Source: an uncultured Candidatus Melainabacteria bacterium (GTDB taxonomy: Bacteria; Cyanobacteriota; Vampirovibrionia; Gastranaerophilales; Gastranaerophilaceae). From it: DNA of 9,285 nucleotides. Below the pieces are notes generated by a model, which saw nothing but the letters and a program-made list of their open reading frames with translations, made no database searches and had not been told where the DNA came from. This document shows, in pieces, positions 1 to 6,074 of this stretch. The stretch's first letter is position 1. Every line of letters begins with the position of its first letter. The stretch is from contig CAKURN010000043.1 in NCBI GenBank assembly GCA_934675695.1, positions 1 through 9,285 on the forward strand. Reading direction: 5' to 3'. The translations under genes were made by a program, and so were the position numbers.

Positions 1-1473
1 GGGTTTCAATTGTCTTTTATTGTGACTTTTGGCTTAATTGTTTCTTGTCCTATAATATTAGAAAAAATGGACAAAATAGATAAGAATTTTTTAGAAAAAC
101 ACAAAGATTTCAAATTCAAATTTATTTTGTATTCTTTTACTCCAAAAAACCTTGTATCTATTGCACTAATTCCTTTAATTGCACAGATTTGGGTTATGCC
201 TTTACAAATGCATTATTTTAACAACTTTGCACCATTAAGTGTTTTTGCAAACGTTGCCGTTGTGCCGTTTATTGGGTTCTTGAGTTTCATTGGTTTTGTC
301 GCTTCGATTTTTGCACTTGTTCCAAAAATTTCTACAAGCATTGTTTTTGTGTTTGATTTGATTGCAAAACCTTTGTTATATGTTCTTGTAAAAACAAGCG
401 AATTTTTTGCTTCTTTTAAATATTCATTGATTTCTATTATGGGAATGAATGTTTATCAGGTGTTTGGATTTTGGATTTCTGTTTTGCTTTTGTTGTTAAA
501 TATAAAATTTAATTTTAAAAACAAAAAATATTTTATCGTTTTTGTTGTTTTTTCTTCATTGTTTCTTTTTAGTTTGATTAATTTTGATATTTTCAATAGA
601 AATTTAGAAATTGTAATGTTCGATGTCGGAAGTGCTGACAGTTTTTTGATAAAAACGCCAAAACGACAGTATTTTTTGATTGATGCAGGTAAAAAAACCT
701 ATAGAGGTTCGACTTCTGCAAATAATGTAATCAACCCTTATTTCAAAAACAAAAGAATTTCTAAACTAAATTCTATGATAATTACACATTTTGATATTGA
801 CCATTGTGGCGGTGTTGTTGATATTTTGAAATTGGTTAAAGTAGATAACATCTATATCCAAAGCGAAAAATCAAAATCAAAACACAGTGAAGAAATTTTG
901 AAATATCTAAAAGAAAACAATCTAAACTACAAAATTGCAAAAAATGAAGAAATCTATTCTGAAAAAGATTTAAAAATCACAACTTATCTTCCAAAAGTTG
1001 AAGGGCTTTCAAACAAAGACAAATTGGACAATGAAACATCTATATTGACATTACTTGAATACAAAGACAAAAATATTTTATTTATGGCAGATGGCGGAAT
1101 TTATAGTTTTAATAATATAAAAAACAATTTGCCAAACAAAATCGACATTTTAAAAGTCGGTCATCATGGTGCAAAAGATGTAATTAATAAAGAAATGCTT
1201 GCAAGAATTAAACCTACTTATGCCCTTGTTTCTGTTGGGAACAACAAATTCAATCACCCTCATTTTGAAACAATTAATTTGCTAAACGAAAATAATGTTA
1301 AAATAATTTCATCTAAAAATTATGGTTTTGTAAAAATAATATTCAAAAATAATGAGTTTTTGTTTGAACATTTTGATGGTTCAAAATTGAAAGAAATTCT
1401 ATTTGAAAAAGAAGAAAACATTCCTTTTCACAAAACAAAATATGTACAAGATTTTATAAAAAATAACTTATAA
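1..1473 (+). CDS. comEC: ComEC/Rec2-family DNA uptake channel protein, 3' part (5' end outside window)
   Basis: ComEC forms the inner-membrane channel that imports single-stranded DNA during natural transformation; its C-terminal metallo-beta-lactamase-like domain is thought to degrade the non-transported strand. The reading frame is open to the left edge, and its first codons (GFQLSF, window positions 1-18) match a conserved motif inside the Competence domain, so the TTG at 10 is not the true start. Counting from the first window codon, about six or seven hydrophobic segments occupy residues 1-200. The MBL-like domain follows: FDVGSADS near 207-214, THFDIDHCGG with H263/D265/D267/H268, NETSI, HHG at 388-390 and NHPH at 418-421. 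The metal-binding pattern looks intact. The usual DVGQGD is DVGSAD here. The N-terminal OB-like region would lie upstream. The TAA stop overlaps the Shine-Dalgarno of dapL, suggesting co-transcription. Family assignment is secure; active DNA uptake is not shown by the sequence. Confidence 0.93.
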   Translation, partial: GFQLSFIVTFGLIVSCPIILEKMDKIDKNFLEKHKDFKFKFILYSFTPKNLVSIALIPLIAQIWVMPLQMHYFNNFAPLSVFANVAVVPFIGFLSFIGFVASIFALVPKISTSIVFVFDLIAKPLLYVLVKTSEFFASFKYSLISIMGMNVYQVFGFWISVLLLLLNIKFNFKNKKYFIVFVVFSSLFLFSLINFDIFNRNLEIVMFDVGSADSFLIKTPKRQYFLIDAGKKTYRGSTSANNVINPYFKNKRISKLNSMIITHFDIDHCGGVVDILKLVKVDNIYIQSEKSKSKHSEEILKYLKENNLNYKIAKNEEIYSEKDLKITTYLPKVEGLSNKDKLDNETSILTLLEYKDKNILFMADGGIYSFNNIKNNLPNKIDILKVGHHGAKDVINKEMLARIKPTYALVSVGNNKFNHPHFETINLLNENNVKIISSKNYGFVKIIFKNNEFLFEHFDGSKLKEILFEKEENIPFHKTKYVQDFIKNNL

Positions 1474-1483
1474 GGAGAAAAAA

Positions 1484-2668
1484 ATGAAAATCAACGAAAA
1501 TTACAAAAAATTAAAAGCGAGTTATTTGTTTTCTACTATCGCAAAAAAAGTGAACGAATTTTCAAACAATAACCCTGATAAAAAAATAATCAGATTAGGC
1601 ATAGGTGATGTGACAAAACCACTATGTAAATCTGTAGTTGAAGCAATTAAAAAAGCAACAGAAGAAATGGGTACTAAAGAGGGTTTCCATGGGTATGGGC
1701 CTGAGCAAGGATACGATTTTTTGAAAGAAAAAATCCAAAAATATTATCAAAAAAGAAATGTTGAATTGAATTTAGATGAAATTTTTATTTCAGATGGTGC
1801 AAAATCAGATTTGGGAAATATTTTGGATATTTTTTCAATCGAAAATACTGTACTGATTCCAGACCCTGTTTATCCTGTTTATGTTGATACAAACACAATG
1901 CAAAATAGAAACATAATATTTTTAAAAGCAGATGAAGAAAACAAATTCCTTCCTATGCCTGATGACAATACAAAAGCAGACATTGTTTATTTGTGTTCAC
2001 CAAACAACCCAACAGGTGCCGTATACAATAAAGATCAACTAAAAAAATGGGTAAATTGGGCAAACAAAAACAATGCAGTTATTTTATTTGACAGTGCTTA
2101 TGAATGTTTTGTTTCAGATAGCAATTTACCTAGAAGTATTTTTGAAATAGATGGAGCAAAAAACTGTGCAATTGAATTTTGTTCTTTTTCTAAAACAGCA
2201 GGCTTTACGGGAACTCGCTGCGGTTATACCGTTGTTCCAATGGAATTGGAATTTGATGAAATGAAATTAAACAAAATGTGGCTTCGTCGTCAAACAACAA
2301 AATTTAACGGTGTTCCATATATTGTTCAACGTGGTGCTGAAGCTGTATTTTCAGAATCAGGTCAAAAAGAAATTCAAGAAAACATCAATTACTACAAAAA
2401 CAATGCAAAATTAATCGCAGATACTTTAGATAAACACAATATTTTTTATACAGGAGGCATACATTCGCCTTATATTTGGCTTAAATGCCCAAACAATATG
2501 ACAAGCTGGGAGTTTTTTGATTATTTGTTAAACGAAATACAAGTAGTAGGCACTCCTGGATCTGGTTTTGGAGTCAATGGAGAAGGATTTTTCCGCTTAA
2601 CTTCTTTTGGAACTTATGAAAACACAAAAGAAGCTATGGAAAGATTGGATAAACTTTTGTCAAAATAA
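1484..2668 (+). CDS. dapL: LL-diaminopimelate aminotransferase
   Basis: DapL is a cytosolic PLP enzyme that converts tetrahydrodipicolinate plus glutamate directly to LL-2,6-diaminopimelate, bypassing the succinylase or acetylase steps; the product feeds lysine and peptidoglycan synthesis. The 394 residues are slightly shorter than the usual roughly 410. Class I/II aminotransferase hallmarks are visible: the DapL-typical GYGPEQGYDFL near residues 68-78, SPNNPTG at 172-178, DSAYE at 203-207, the Schiff-base lysine K237 in SFSKTAGFTGTRCGY, and R371 in FFRLTSFG for substrate carboxylate binding. The GYGPEQGYDFL block and the GFTGTRCGY sequence after the lysine favour DapL over aspartate or histidinol-phosphate aminotransferases. 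The ATG start has an AAGGAG site at 1472-1477 that overlaps the comEC stop, so translation or transcription is probably coupled to comEC. The gene ends just before the hairpin at 2676-2713. Confidence 0.93.
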   Translation: MKINENYKKLKASYLFSTIAKKVNEFSNNNPDKKIIRLGIGDVTKPLCKSVVEAIKKATEEMGTKEGFHGYGPEQGYDFLKEKIQKYYQKRNVELNLDEIFISDGAKSDLGNILDIFSIENTVLIPDPVYPVYVDTNTMQNRNIIFLKADEENKFLPMPDDNTKADIVYLCSPNNPTGAVYNKDQLKKWVNWANKNNAVILFDSAYECFVSDSNLPRSIFEIDGAKNCAIEFCSFSKTAGFTGTRCGYTVVPMELEFDEMKLNKMWLRRQTTKFNGVPYIVQRGAEAVFSESGQKEIQENINYYKNNAKLIADTLDKHNIFYTGGIHSPYIWLKCPNNMTSWEFFDYLLNEIQVVGTPGSGFGVNGEGFFRLTSFGTYENTKEAMERLDKLLSK

Positions 2669-2675
2669 AACAAAA

Positions 2676-2713
2676 AAATAATAAGAGGAATGTTTAATTT
2701 CCTCTTATTATTT
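2676..2713. terminator. Bidirectional intrinsic terminator between dapL and the XRE gene
   Basis: A perfect 15-bp inverted repeat (arms 2676-2690 and 2699-2713) encloses an 8-base loop. Read on the minus strand the stem is followed by a run of six T and then TTTTATTTTG, a strong intrinsic terminator for the XRE gene. Read on the plus strand it ends dapL transcription and is followed by a T-rich but interrupted tract (2711-2730). The stem's right arm lies within the last codons of the minus-strand gene, whose stop codon falls in the loop (2694-2696). Confidence 0.8.
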
Positions 2714-3020
2714 CTATGATTTTTAGAATTTTTTCTTTGTCTTTTGAAGGCAATTTTTTTATTTTTTCTATCATTAAATCTTCTTTTGTACTTGGTTGTG
2801 TGGGATTTTTGTTAAATAGTTCGTTTGGTGAAATTTCCAGTTTTTTAATTATTTTATAAATCGTTTCGACTGATGGAAAACACTTTCCATTTTCAATTTT
2901 ACTTAGACCTGAAATATCTATGTTTAATATTTCTGATAGTTTTTCTTGAGTGAAACCTTTTTGTTTTCTTATGTTTCTGATTTTTAATCCCATAAGAATT
3001 TTTTCATCTTTAAAATCCAT
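2694..3020 (-). CDS. XRE-family helix-turn-helix transcriptional regulator
   Basis: A 108-residue DNA-binding protein with one Cro/C1-type helix-turn-helix domain at residues about 12-69: the RNIRKQKGFTQEKLSEIL block covers helices 1-2, DISGLSKIENG (35-45) holds the recognition helix, and P49 to F69 closes the domain. The tail (75-108, charged, with KKLPSKDKEKILKIIEII) looks like a helical dimerization segment common in small regulators of this class; no ligand domain or protease site is evident. The gene is divergent from the prepilin-like gene with a 90-bp shared spacer, so autoregulation and control of the neighbour are plausible. The ATG at 3020 has no Shine-Dalgarno ahead of it; an internal ATG at codon 10 (2991-2993) also lacks a good one. 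I keep the longer form because a promoter candidate lies at a suitable distance. The actual target is not known. Confidence 0.85.
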   Translation of the reverse strand: MDFKDEKILMGLKIRNIRKQKGFTQEKLSEILNIDISGLSKIENGKCFPSVETIYKIIKKLEISPNELFNKNPTQPSTKEDLMIEKIKKLPSKDKEKILKIIEIIRGN

Positions 3021-3040
3021 TTATTAATTATATTTTATTT

Positions 3041-3069
3041 AATATAAAAATATTATTGATAATTGTCTA
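3041..3069 (-). promoter_or_regulatory. Candidate sigma-70 promoter of the XRE gene
   Basis: On the minus strand TAGACA (complement of 3064-3069) and TATATT (complement of 3041-3046) are separated by 17 bases; each matches five of six consensus positions. Transcription would begin near 3034, leaving a leader of roughly 14 bases without a ribosome binding site. Its -35 element lies inside the spacer of the opposing promoter at 3056-3083, so the two are unlikely to be occupied together. The region is very AT-rich, so chance matches are a risk. Confidence 0.45.
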
Positions 3070-3083
3070 AATAATTGTACAAT
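3056..3083 (+). promoter_or_regulatory. Candidate sigma-70 promoter of the prepilin-like gene
   Basis: TTGATA (3056-3061) and TACAAT (3078-3083) are spaced 16 bases apart, each five of six to consensus, placing the start of transcription near 3090, about 20 bases before the ATG at 3111. The -10 box is the right end of a perfect 10-bp palindrome, ATTGTACAAT (3074-3083). An 8-base direct repeat, ATAATTGT, occurs at 3059-3066 and 3071-3078. These are reasonable operator candidates for the divergent XRE regulator, but that link is inferred. Confidence 0.45.
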
Positions 3084-3101
3084 ATGGATAATAATCAAAA
3101 T

Positions 3102-3105
3102 GGAG
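3102..3105 (+). promoter_or_regulatory. Ribosome binding site that sets the prepilin start
   Basis: GGAG lies five bases ahead of the ATG at 3111. The same frame could be extended upstream to an ATG at 3084 or a TTG at 3075, but neither has a Shine-Dalgarno, the TTG lies within the predicted promoter, and the prepilin leader requires the start at 3111. Confidence 0.75.
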
Positions 3106-3110
3106 AATAT

Positions 3111-3899
3111 ATGAAAAAAGCATTCACCCTAGCAGAAGTTATGATAACTCTAACTGTAATTGGAATAATTACAGCTGTTATTATTCCTGTTGCAATAAAT
3201 TCTAAACCCGATGAAAATGTATTGAAATTTAAAAAAGCTCATAATACTCTTTATCAAGTTATTTCTGAATTAATAAATTCTGATAAATATTATCTAAATG
3301 GAGATTTAGGAATAAGAAGTAACGGAAATTTGATAGATGGAAGTCATAGTGGAGATATTACATATTTCTGCAATAGTTTTGCAGATATGGTAACAACAAA
3401 AAGTGTTAATTGTTCAAAAGATGTACAAAATAGAACTGAACCGTATGCTTGTATATTCTATAACAAAGACTCTGACAAATGGGAAGAAATAAAAAAACTA
3501 GAACGTTACGATATAAAATGCAAAGAACAAGCAGATACAACGGGTGCAGAAATTGTAACATCAGATGGGGTTGTTTTTTATCAAGGGTTGCCTGCTTTTA
3601 CTTTTGGTATAACTAATGCTCAAGGAAGAAAAGTATTGAATGATAAAAGATACTGTCAAAAAGAAGAAGTCGGAAACTATGGCCCGGATTGTGACCTTAG
3701 ATGGTTTTCTTCACCGAACGGCCCTGTGACTTTTCCAGATGAAAATGGATTTGATTCAGAATACAAACTATTTTGTATGGATATAGATGGAATAAACAAT
3801 GGTGAAGACCCGTTTGCTTATGGGATTAGAGCAGATGGAAAAATACTTGTTGGCTATAAGGCTAAAATTTGGCTTGAAAAATCAATCCAAAGCGAATAA
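3111..3899 (+). CDS. Type IV prepilin-like protein with N-terminal cleavage/methylation motif
   Basis: A 262-residue precursor starting MKKAFTLAEVMITLT. The very short basic leader, a cleavage point expected between A4 and F5, glutamate at mature position 5 and a hydrophobic helix to about residue 29 form a class III signal processed by a PilD-type prepilin peptidase. The residue before the cut is alanine rather than the usual glycine, which I recall as common in Melainabacteria-type prepilins. The remaining ~230 residues should lie outside the membrane; they contain seven cysteines (in YFCNSF, VNCSK, YACIF, IKCKE, YCQKE, PDCDL, LFCMD), allowing disulfides. The end carries an acidic DIDGINNGEDP stretch followed by AYGIRADGKIL, a layout I associate with pseudopilins of this group. 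It may be a minor pilin or pseudopilin, or a stand-alone secreted protein; no assembly genes are in the window. Despite comEC two genes upstream, a role in competence is speculative. Confidence 0.85.
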   Translation: MKKAFTLAEVMITLTVIGIITAVIIPVAINSKPDENVLKFKKAHNTLYQVISELINSDKYYLNGDLGIRSNGNLIDGSHSGDITYFCNSFADMVTTKSVNCSKDVQNRTEPYACIFYNKDSDKWEEIKKLERYDIKCKEQADTTGAEIVTSDGVVFYQGLPAFTFGITNAQGRKVLNDKRYCQKEEVGNYGPDCDLRWFSSPNGPVTFPDENGFDSEYKLFCMDIDGINNGEDPFAYGIRADGKILVGYKAKIWLEKSIQSE

Positions 3900-3936
3900 T
3901 ATTATAAATTATTTACAAACTTTTACAATTACCTTA

Positions 3937-3972
3937 TTGACGGCAAAATTTGTTTATTTTATGCTTTATAAT
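3937..3972 (+). promoter_or_regulatory. Candidate promoter of rpsJ
   Basis: TTGACG (3937-3942, five of six to the -35 consensus) is followed after 17 bases by TATGCT (3960-3965, four of six). A perfect TATAAT sits at 3967-3972 but is 24 bases from TTGACG, so it would have to work with a weak -35. Either choice puts transcription start at about 3972-3979, giving a leader of roughly 30-36 bases to rpsJ, too short for an elaborate attenuator. No convincing terminator separates this from the prepilin-like gene. Confidence 0.5.
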
Positions 3973-4007
3973 ACTGTAATGTATAAACAAAAAAAGGTAA
4001 AACGTAA

Positions 4008-4325
4008 ATGAGCACAGCAAAAAGACAAAGAATTAGAGTATGTTTAAAGGCATACGATCATCAATTGATTGATAGTTCTGCTCAAAAAATTGTAGACACT
4101 GCAAAAAGAACTGATGCAACAGTATCAGGTCCTATCCCAATGCCTACAAAACGTAGAGTATATTGCGTTCTTCGTTCACCTCACGTAGATAAAAAATCTC
4201 GTGAACATTTTGAAATGAGAACTCATAAAAGAATTATCGACATTTATGAACCAACTCAACAAACAACTGAAGAATTATCTAGAATGGATCTTCCTTCAGG
4301 AGTTGATATCGAAGTAAAACTATAA
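4008..4325 (+). CDS. rpsJ: 30S ribosomal protein S10 (NusE)
   Basis: S10 is a head protein of the small subunit and, as NusE, pairs with NusB in transcription antitermination. The 105-residue length is normal. The family core is clear: RIRVCLKAYDHQLIDSSAQKIV at the N-terminus, SGPIPMPTKRRVYCVLRSPHVDK in the middle, THKRIIDIYEP and LPSGVDIEVKL at the end. The YCVLRSPHVDK-SREHFE segment is closer to cyanobacterial S10 as I remember it than to proteobacterial or firmicute forms. The ATG has an AAGG site at 3994-3997, ten bases away. It is separated from rplC by 145 bases, unlike the tight packing of the following genes, and the upstream neighbour is a prepilin-like gene rather than tuf. Confidence 0.97.
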   Translation: MSTAKRQRIRVCLKAYDHQLIDSSAQKIVDTAKRTDATVSGPIPMPTKRRVYCVLRSPHVDKKSREHFEMRTHKRIIDIYEPTQQTTEELSRMDLPSGVDIEVKL

Positions 4326-4470
4326 TTTACTTCAAAAGAACACATGACAATTTAATATTAATGTGATCTATTTAAAAAGGCAGAGTTTAATTTAAACCAT
4401 TAAACAAAGTCAAGTAAGTACAACATGAGGCAAACTACAAAGAGTAGCTCTCACAACAGAAAGGTTTAAC
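4326..4470 (+). other. 145-base rpsJ-rplC intergenic region, possible leader
   Basis: This gap is several times longer than any other in the ribosomal cluster. Visible elements are a promoter candidate (4344-4372), a 7-bp AT-rich hairpin with 7-base loop (arms 4385-4391 and 4399-4405), a 14-codon open frame (ATG 4425 to TAA 4467-4469) ending one base before rplC, and the rplC Shine-Dalgarno AAAGG at 4460-4464. No intrinsic terminator is evident, so read-through from rpsJ remains possible. It could be a site of autogenous control by a ribosomal protein, but no known binding motif was recognised. Confidence 0.4.
4344..4372 (+). promoter_or_regulatory. Candidate second promoter for the rplC operon
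   Basis: ATGACA (4344-4349, five of six to the -35 consensus) and TCTATT (4367-4372, four of six to the -10) are spaced by 17 bases, and a TG one base upstream of the -10 gives an extended -10 element. Transcription would start near 4379, giving a leader of about 90 bases before rplC. The match is moderate in AT-rich sequence. Confidence 0.3.
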
Positions 4471-5106
4471 ATGACAATCGGTGTTATCGCACAAAAACTT
4501 GGAATGACACAAATATACGATGAAGCAGGTTTATGTATACCTGTTACCGTCGTTGCGGTTAAAGAAGCTGTTGTAACTCAAGTGAAAACAGTAGAAACAG
4601 ATGGCTATGAAGCAATTCAAGTCGGCGTTGTTCCTGCAAAAGAAAAACACTTGACAAAAGCTCAAATTGGTCATTTCAAGAAAAACAATCTTGAAAATTT
4701 CAGACATTTACAAGAATTTAGAGTAGAAGATGCATCAAAATATTCTATTGGTCAAAAAATTTCTTTAGAAGTTTTAGAAAATGTAGAAAAAGTTGATGTA
4801 ACTGGTCGCTCAATCGGTAAAGGTTTCCAAGGTACCGTTAAAAGACATAACTTTTCTAGAGGACCTATGGGCCATGGTTCAAAAAACCACAGAGCTCCTG
4901 GTTCAATAGGTGCAGGTACTACACCAAGCCGTGTCGTTAAAGGCAAAAGAATGGCAGGAAACATGGGTAACGAAAAAGTTACCGTTACAAAATTATCAGT
5001 AGCAAAAATAATTGCTGATAAAAATTTATTACTAATCAAAGGTGCTATTCCTGGTCCGGAAGGCAAATTGGTTACAATTAAACCTACTAGGACTAAATGG
5101 AATTAG
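4471..5106 (+). CDS. rplC: 50S ribosomal protein L3
   Basis: L3 is an early-assembling large-subunit protein whose central loop reaches toward the peptidyl transferase centre. The 211 residues fit the family. Diagnostic segments are the N-terminal IAQKLGMTQIYDE, GKGFQGTVKRHNFSRGPMGHGS-KNHRAPGSIG in the middle, and KGKRMAGNMGNEKVTV toward the end. In the loop, the glutamine methylated in E. coli L3 (GQNQTPGKV) is absent; the sequence reads GAGTTPSRV, a form I recall from cyanobacteria and other phyla, so no PrmB-type methylation is expected. Translation starts at ATG with AAAGG six bases upstream. Its stop (TAG) overlaps the Shine-Dalgarno of rplD. The gene is the first of the tightly packed part of the operon. 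Confidence 0.97.
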   Translation: MTIGVIAQKLGMTQIYDEAGLCIPVTVVAVKEAVVTQVKTVETDGYEAIQVGVVPAKEKHLTKAQIGHFKKNNLENFRHLQEFRVEDASKYSIGQKISLEVLENVEKVDVTGRSIGKGFQGTVKRHNFSRGPMGHGSKNHRAPGSIGAGTTPSRVVKGKRMAGNMGNEKVTVTKLSVAKIIADKNLLLIKGAIPGPEGKLVTIKPTRTKWN

Positions 5107-5111
5107 AGGTG
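5106..5111 (+). promoter_or_regulatory. Ribosome binding site that sets the rplD start
   Basis: GAGGTG immediately follows and overlaps the rplC stop and lies six bases ahead of the ATG at 5118. An in-frame ATG at 5097, inside the end of rplC, would add seven residues (MELEVRI) but lacks a comparable site, so 5118 is preferred. Confidence 0.7.
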
Positions 5112-5117
5112 CGTATC

Positions 5118-5774
5118 ATGACTAAAAACACAAAAATCGAAAATAAAACAATAAAAATCGTTTCAACTCAAGGCTCAGAAGTTGGACAAATGAATCTTGA
5201 AGGTTCAGTTTTTGGAGTTGAGCCAAATACACACGTTATGTACCTTGCTCTTAAAAGACAATTAAACAACGCTCGTGCCGGTTTAGCTTGTGCAAAAACT
5301 AGAGCTGAAGTTTCTGGCGGTGGTAAAAAACCTTGGAAACAAAAAGGTACAGGTAGAGCAAGAGCAGGTTCATTAAGAAGCCCATTATTCAGAGGCGGTG
5401 GAGTTATCTTTGGACCAAAACCAAGAAGCTATGAAACTTCTTTACCTCAAAAAGCTAGAAAATTGGCTTTGAAATCTGCATTGTCTGCAAAATTAGAAAT
5501 CATGACTGTTGTTAAAGATTTTTCAGAAATTTCTGAACCAAAAACAAAAGTTATGGCAAAAGTTTTAAAAGACCTTAATGCAACAGGTAAAATTTTAATT
5601 ATCGCTGACCTTGCTAGCGAAGAAAACAAAAATCTTGTTCTTTCTGCTAGAAACATACCTAGCGTTAAATTATTATTACCATCAAATTTAAACGTAAAAG
5701 ATATCGTTGATGCTGATACTATTATTGCAACAGAAGCTGCAATCAATTCTATCACTGAAAGGTTGGCTAAATAA
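5118..5774 (+). CDS. rplD: 50S ribosomal protein L4
   Basis: L4 binds 23S rRNA near the exit tunnel, where its extended loop forms part of the constriction together with L22; in enterobacteria it also represses its own operon. The 218-residue protein has the expected globular part and the conserved basic loop: KTRAEVSGGGKKPWKQKGTGRARAGS followed by SPLFRGGGVIFGPKPRSY, about residues 60-105. The C-terminal half carries ALKSALSAK and the ADTIIATEAAI segment typical of the family. The start at 5118 is chosen on its GAGG site and the family's usual length. The last A of its TAA stop is the first base of the rplW ATG, so the two genes overlap by one base and are likely coupled in translation. Confidence 0.96.
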   Translation: MTKNTKIENKTIKIVSTQGSEVGQMNLEGSVFGVEPNTHVMYLALKRQLNNARAGLACAKTRAEVSGGGKKPWKQKGTGRARAGSLRSPLFRGGGVIFGPKPRSYETSLPQKARKLALKSALSAKLEIMTVVKDFSEISEPKTKVMAKVLKDLNATGKILIIADLASEENKNLVLSARNIPSVKLLLPSNLNVKDIVDADTIIATEAAINSITERLAK

Positions 5775-6070
5775 TGAATAACAAAGAAAAATTATACAGT
5801 GTTATTAAAAAACCAATCATTACTGAAAAGTCAATGATGGCAACTGCTAATAATACATATACTTTTGAAGTTTTGAAAAATGCTACAAAAGTTGAAATCG
5901 CTCAAGCGGTTGAATTGGCTTATCCTAACCGCAAGGTTAAGAAAGTTAGAACGGTTTATATGCCTTCTCATCAAAAAAGAATGGGCATGAAATTCGGCAG
6001 AACACAGAGTGGAAAGAAAGCTATTGTTACAATAGTTGGCGATCCAATTGAAGAATTGACAGGAGTATAA
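5774..6070 (+). CDS. rplW: 50S ribosomal protein L23
   Basis: L23 sits at the tunnel exit and is the docking point for trigger factor and the signal recognition particle. The 98-residue product shows the family pattern: VIKKPIITEKSMM near the N-terminus, YTFEVLKNATKVEIAQAVE with the following NRKVKKVRTVYM strand, a basic loop HQKRMGMKFGRTQSGKKA, and a final strand IVTIVGDPIEEL. It begins on the overlapping TAATG with rplD; AAAGG at 5758-5762 may serve as its binding site. Its own last codons contain the AGGAG (6061-6065) used by rplB. Confidence 0.96.
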   Translation: MNNKEKLYSVIKKPIITEKSMMATANNTYTFEVLKNATKVEIAQAVELAYPNRKVKKVRTVYMPSHQKRMGMKFGRTQSGKKAIVTIVGDPIEELTGV

Positions 6071-6074
6071 GATT

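Noticed and set aside
10..12. TTG at 10 as the start of comEC
   Set aside because: It lies inside the conserved GFQLSF motif and the frame is open to the window edge, so the gene begins upstream.
3075..3110. Twelve-residue upstream extension of the prepilin (TTG at 3075 or ATG at 3084)
   Set aside because: No Shine-Dalgarno, overlap with the predicted -10 region, and it would destroy the short leader required for prepilin processing.
3895..3913. AT-only inverted repeat at the end of the prepilin gene as a terminator
   Set aside because: Six weak A-T pairs with no G-C pair and no following T-run; too weak to call.
3799..4011. 70-codon plus-strand frame spanning the end of the prepilin gene and the rpsJ promoter region
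   Set aside because: It starts out of frame inside the prepilin gene, has no ribosome binding site, covers the predicted promoter and shows no family resemblance.
4752..5066. Minus-strand frame of 104 codons
   Set aside because: Mirror of rplC coding sequence with no independent start signal or recognisable domain.
5447..5755. Minus-strand frame of 102 codons
   Set aside because: Antisense to the conserved rplD gene; no binding site or family.
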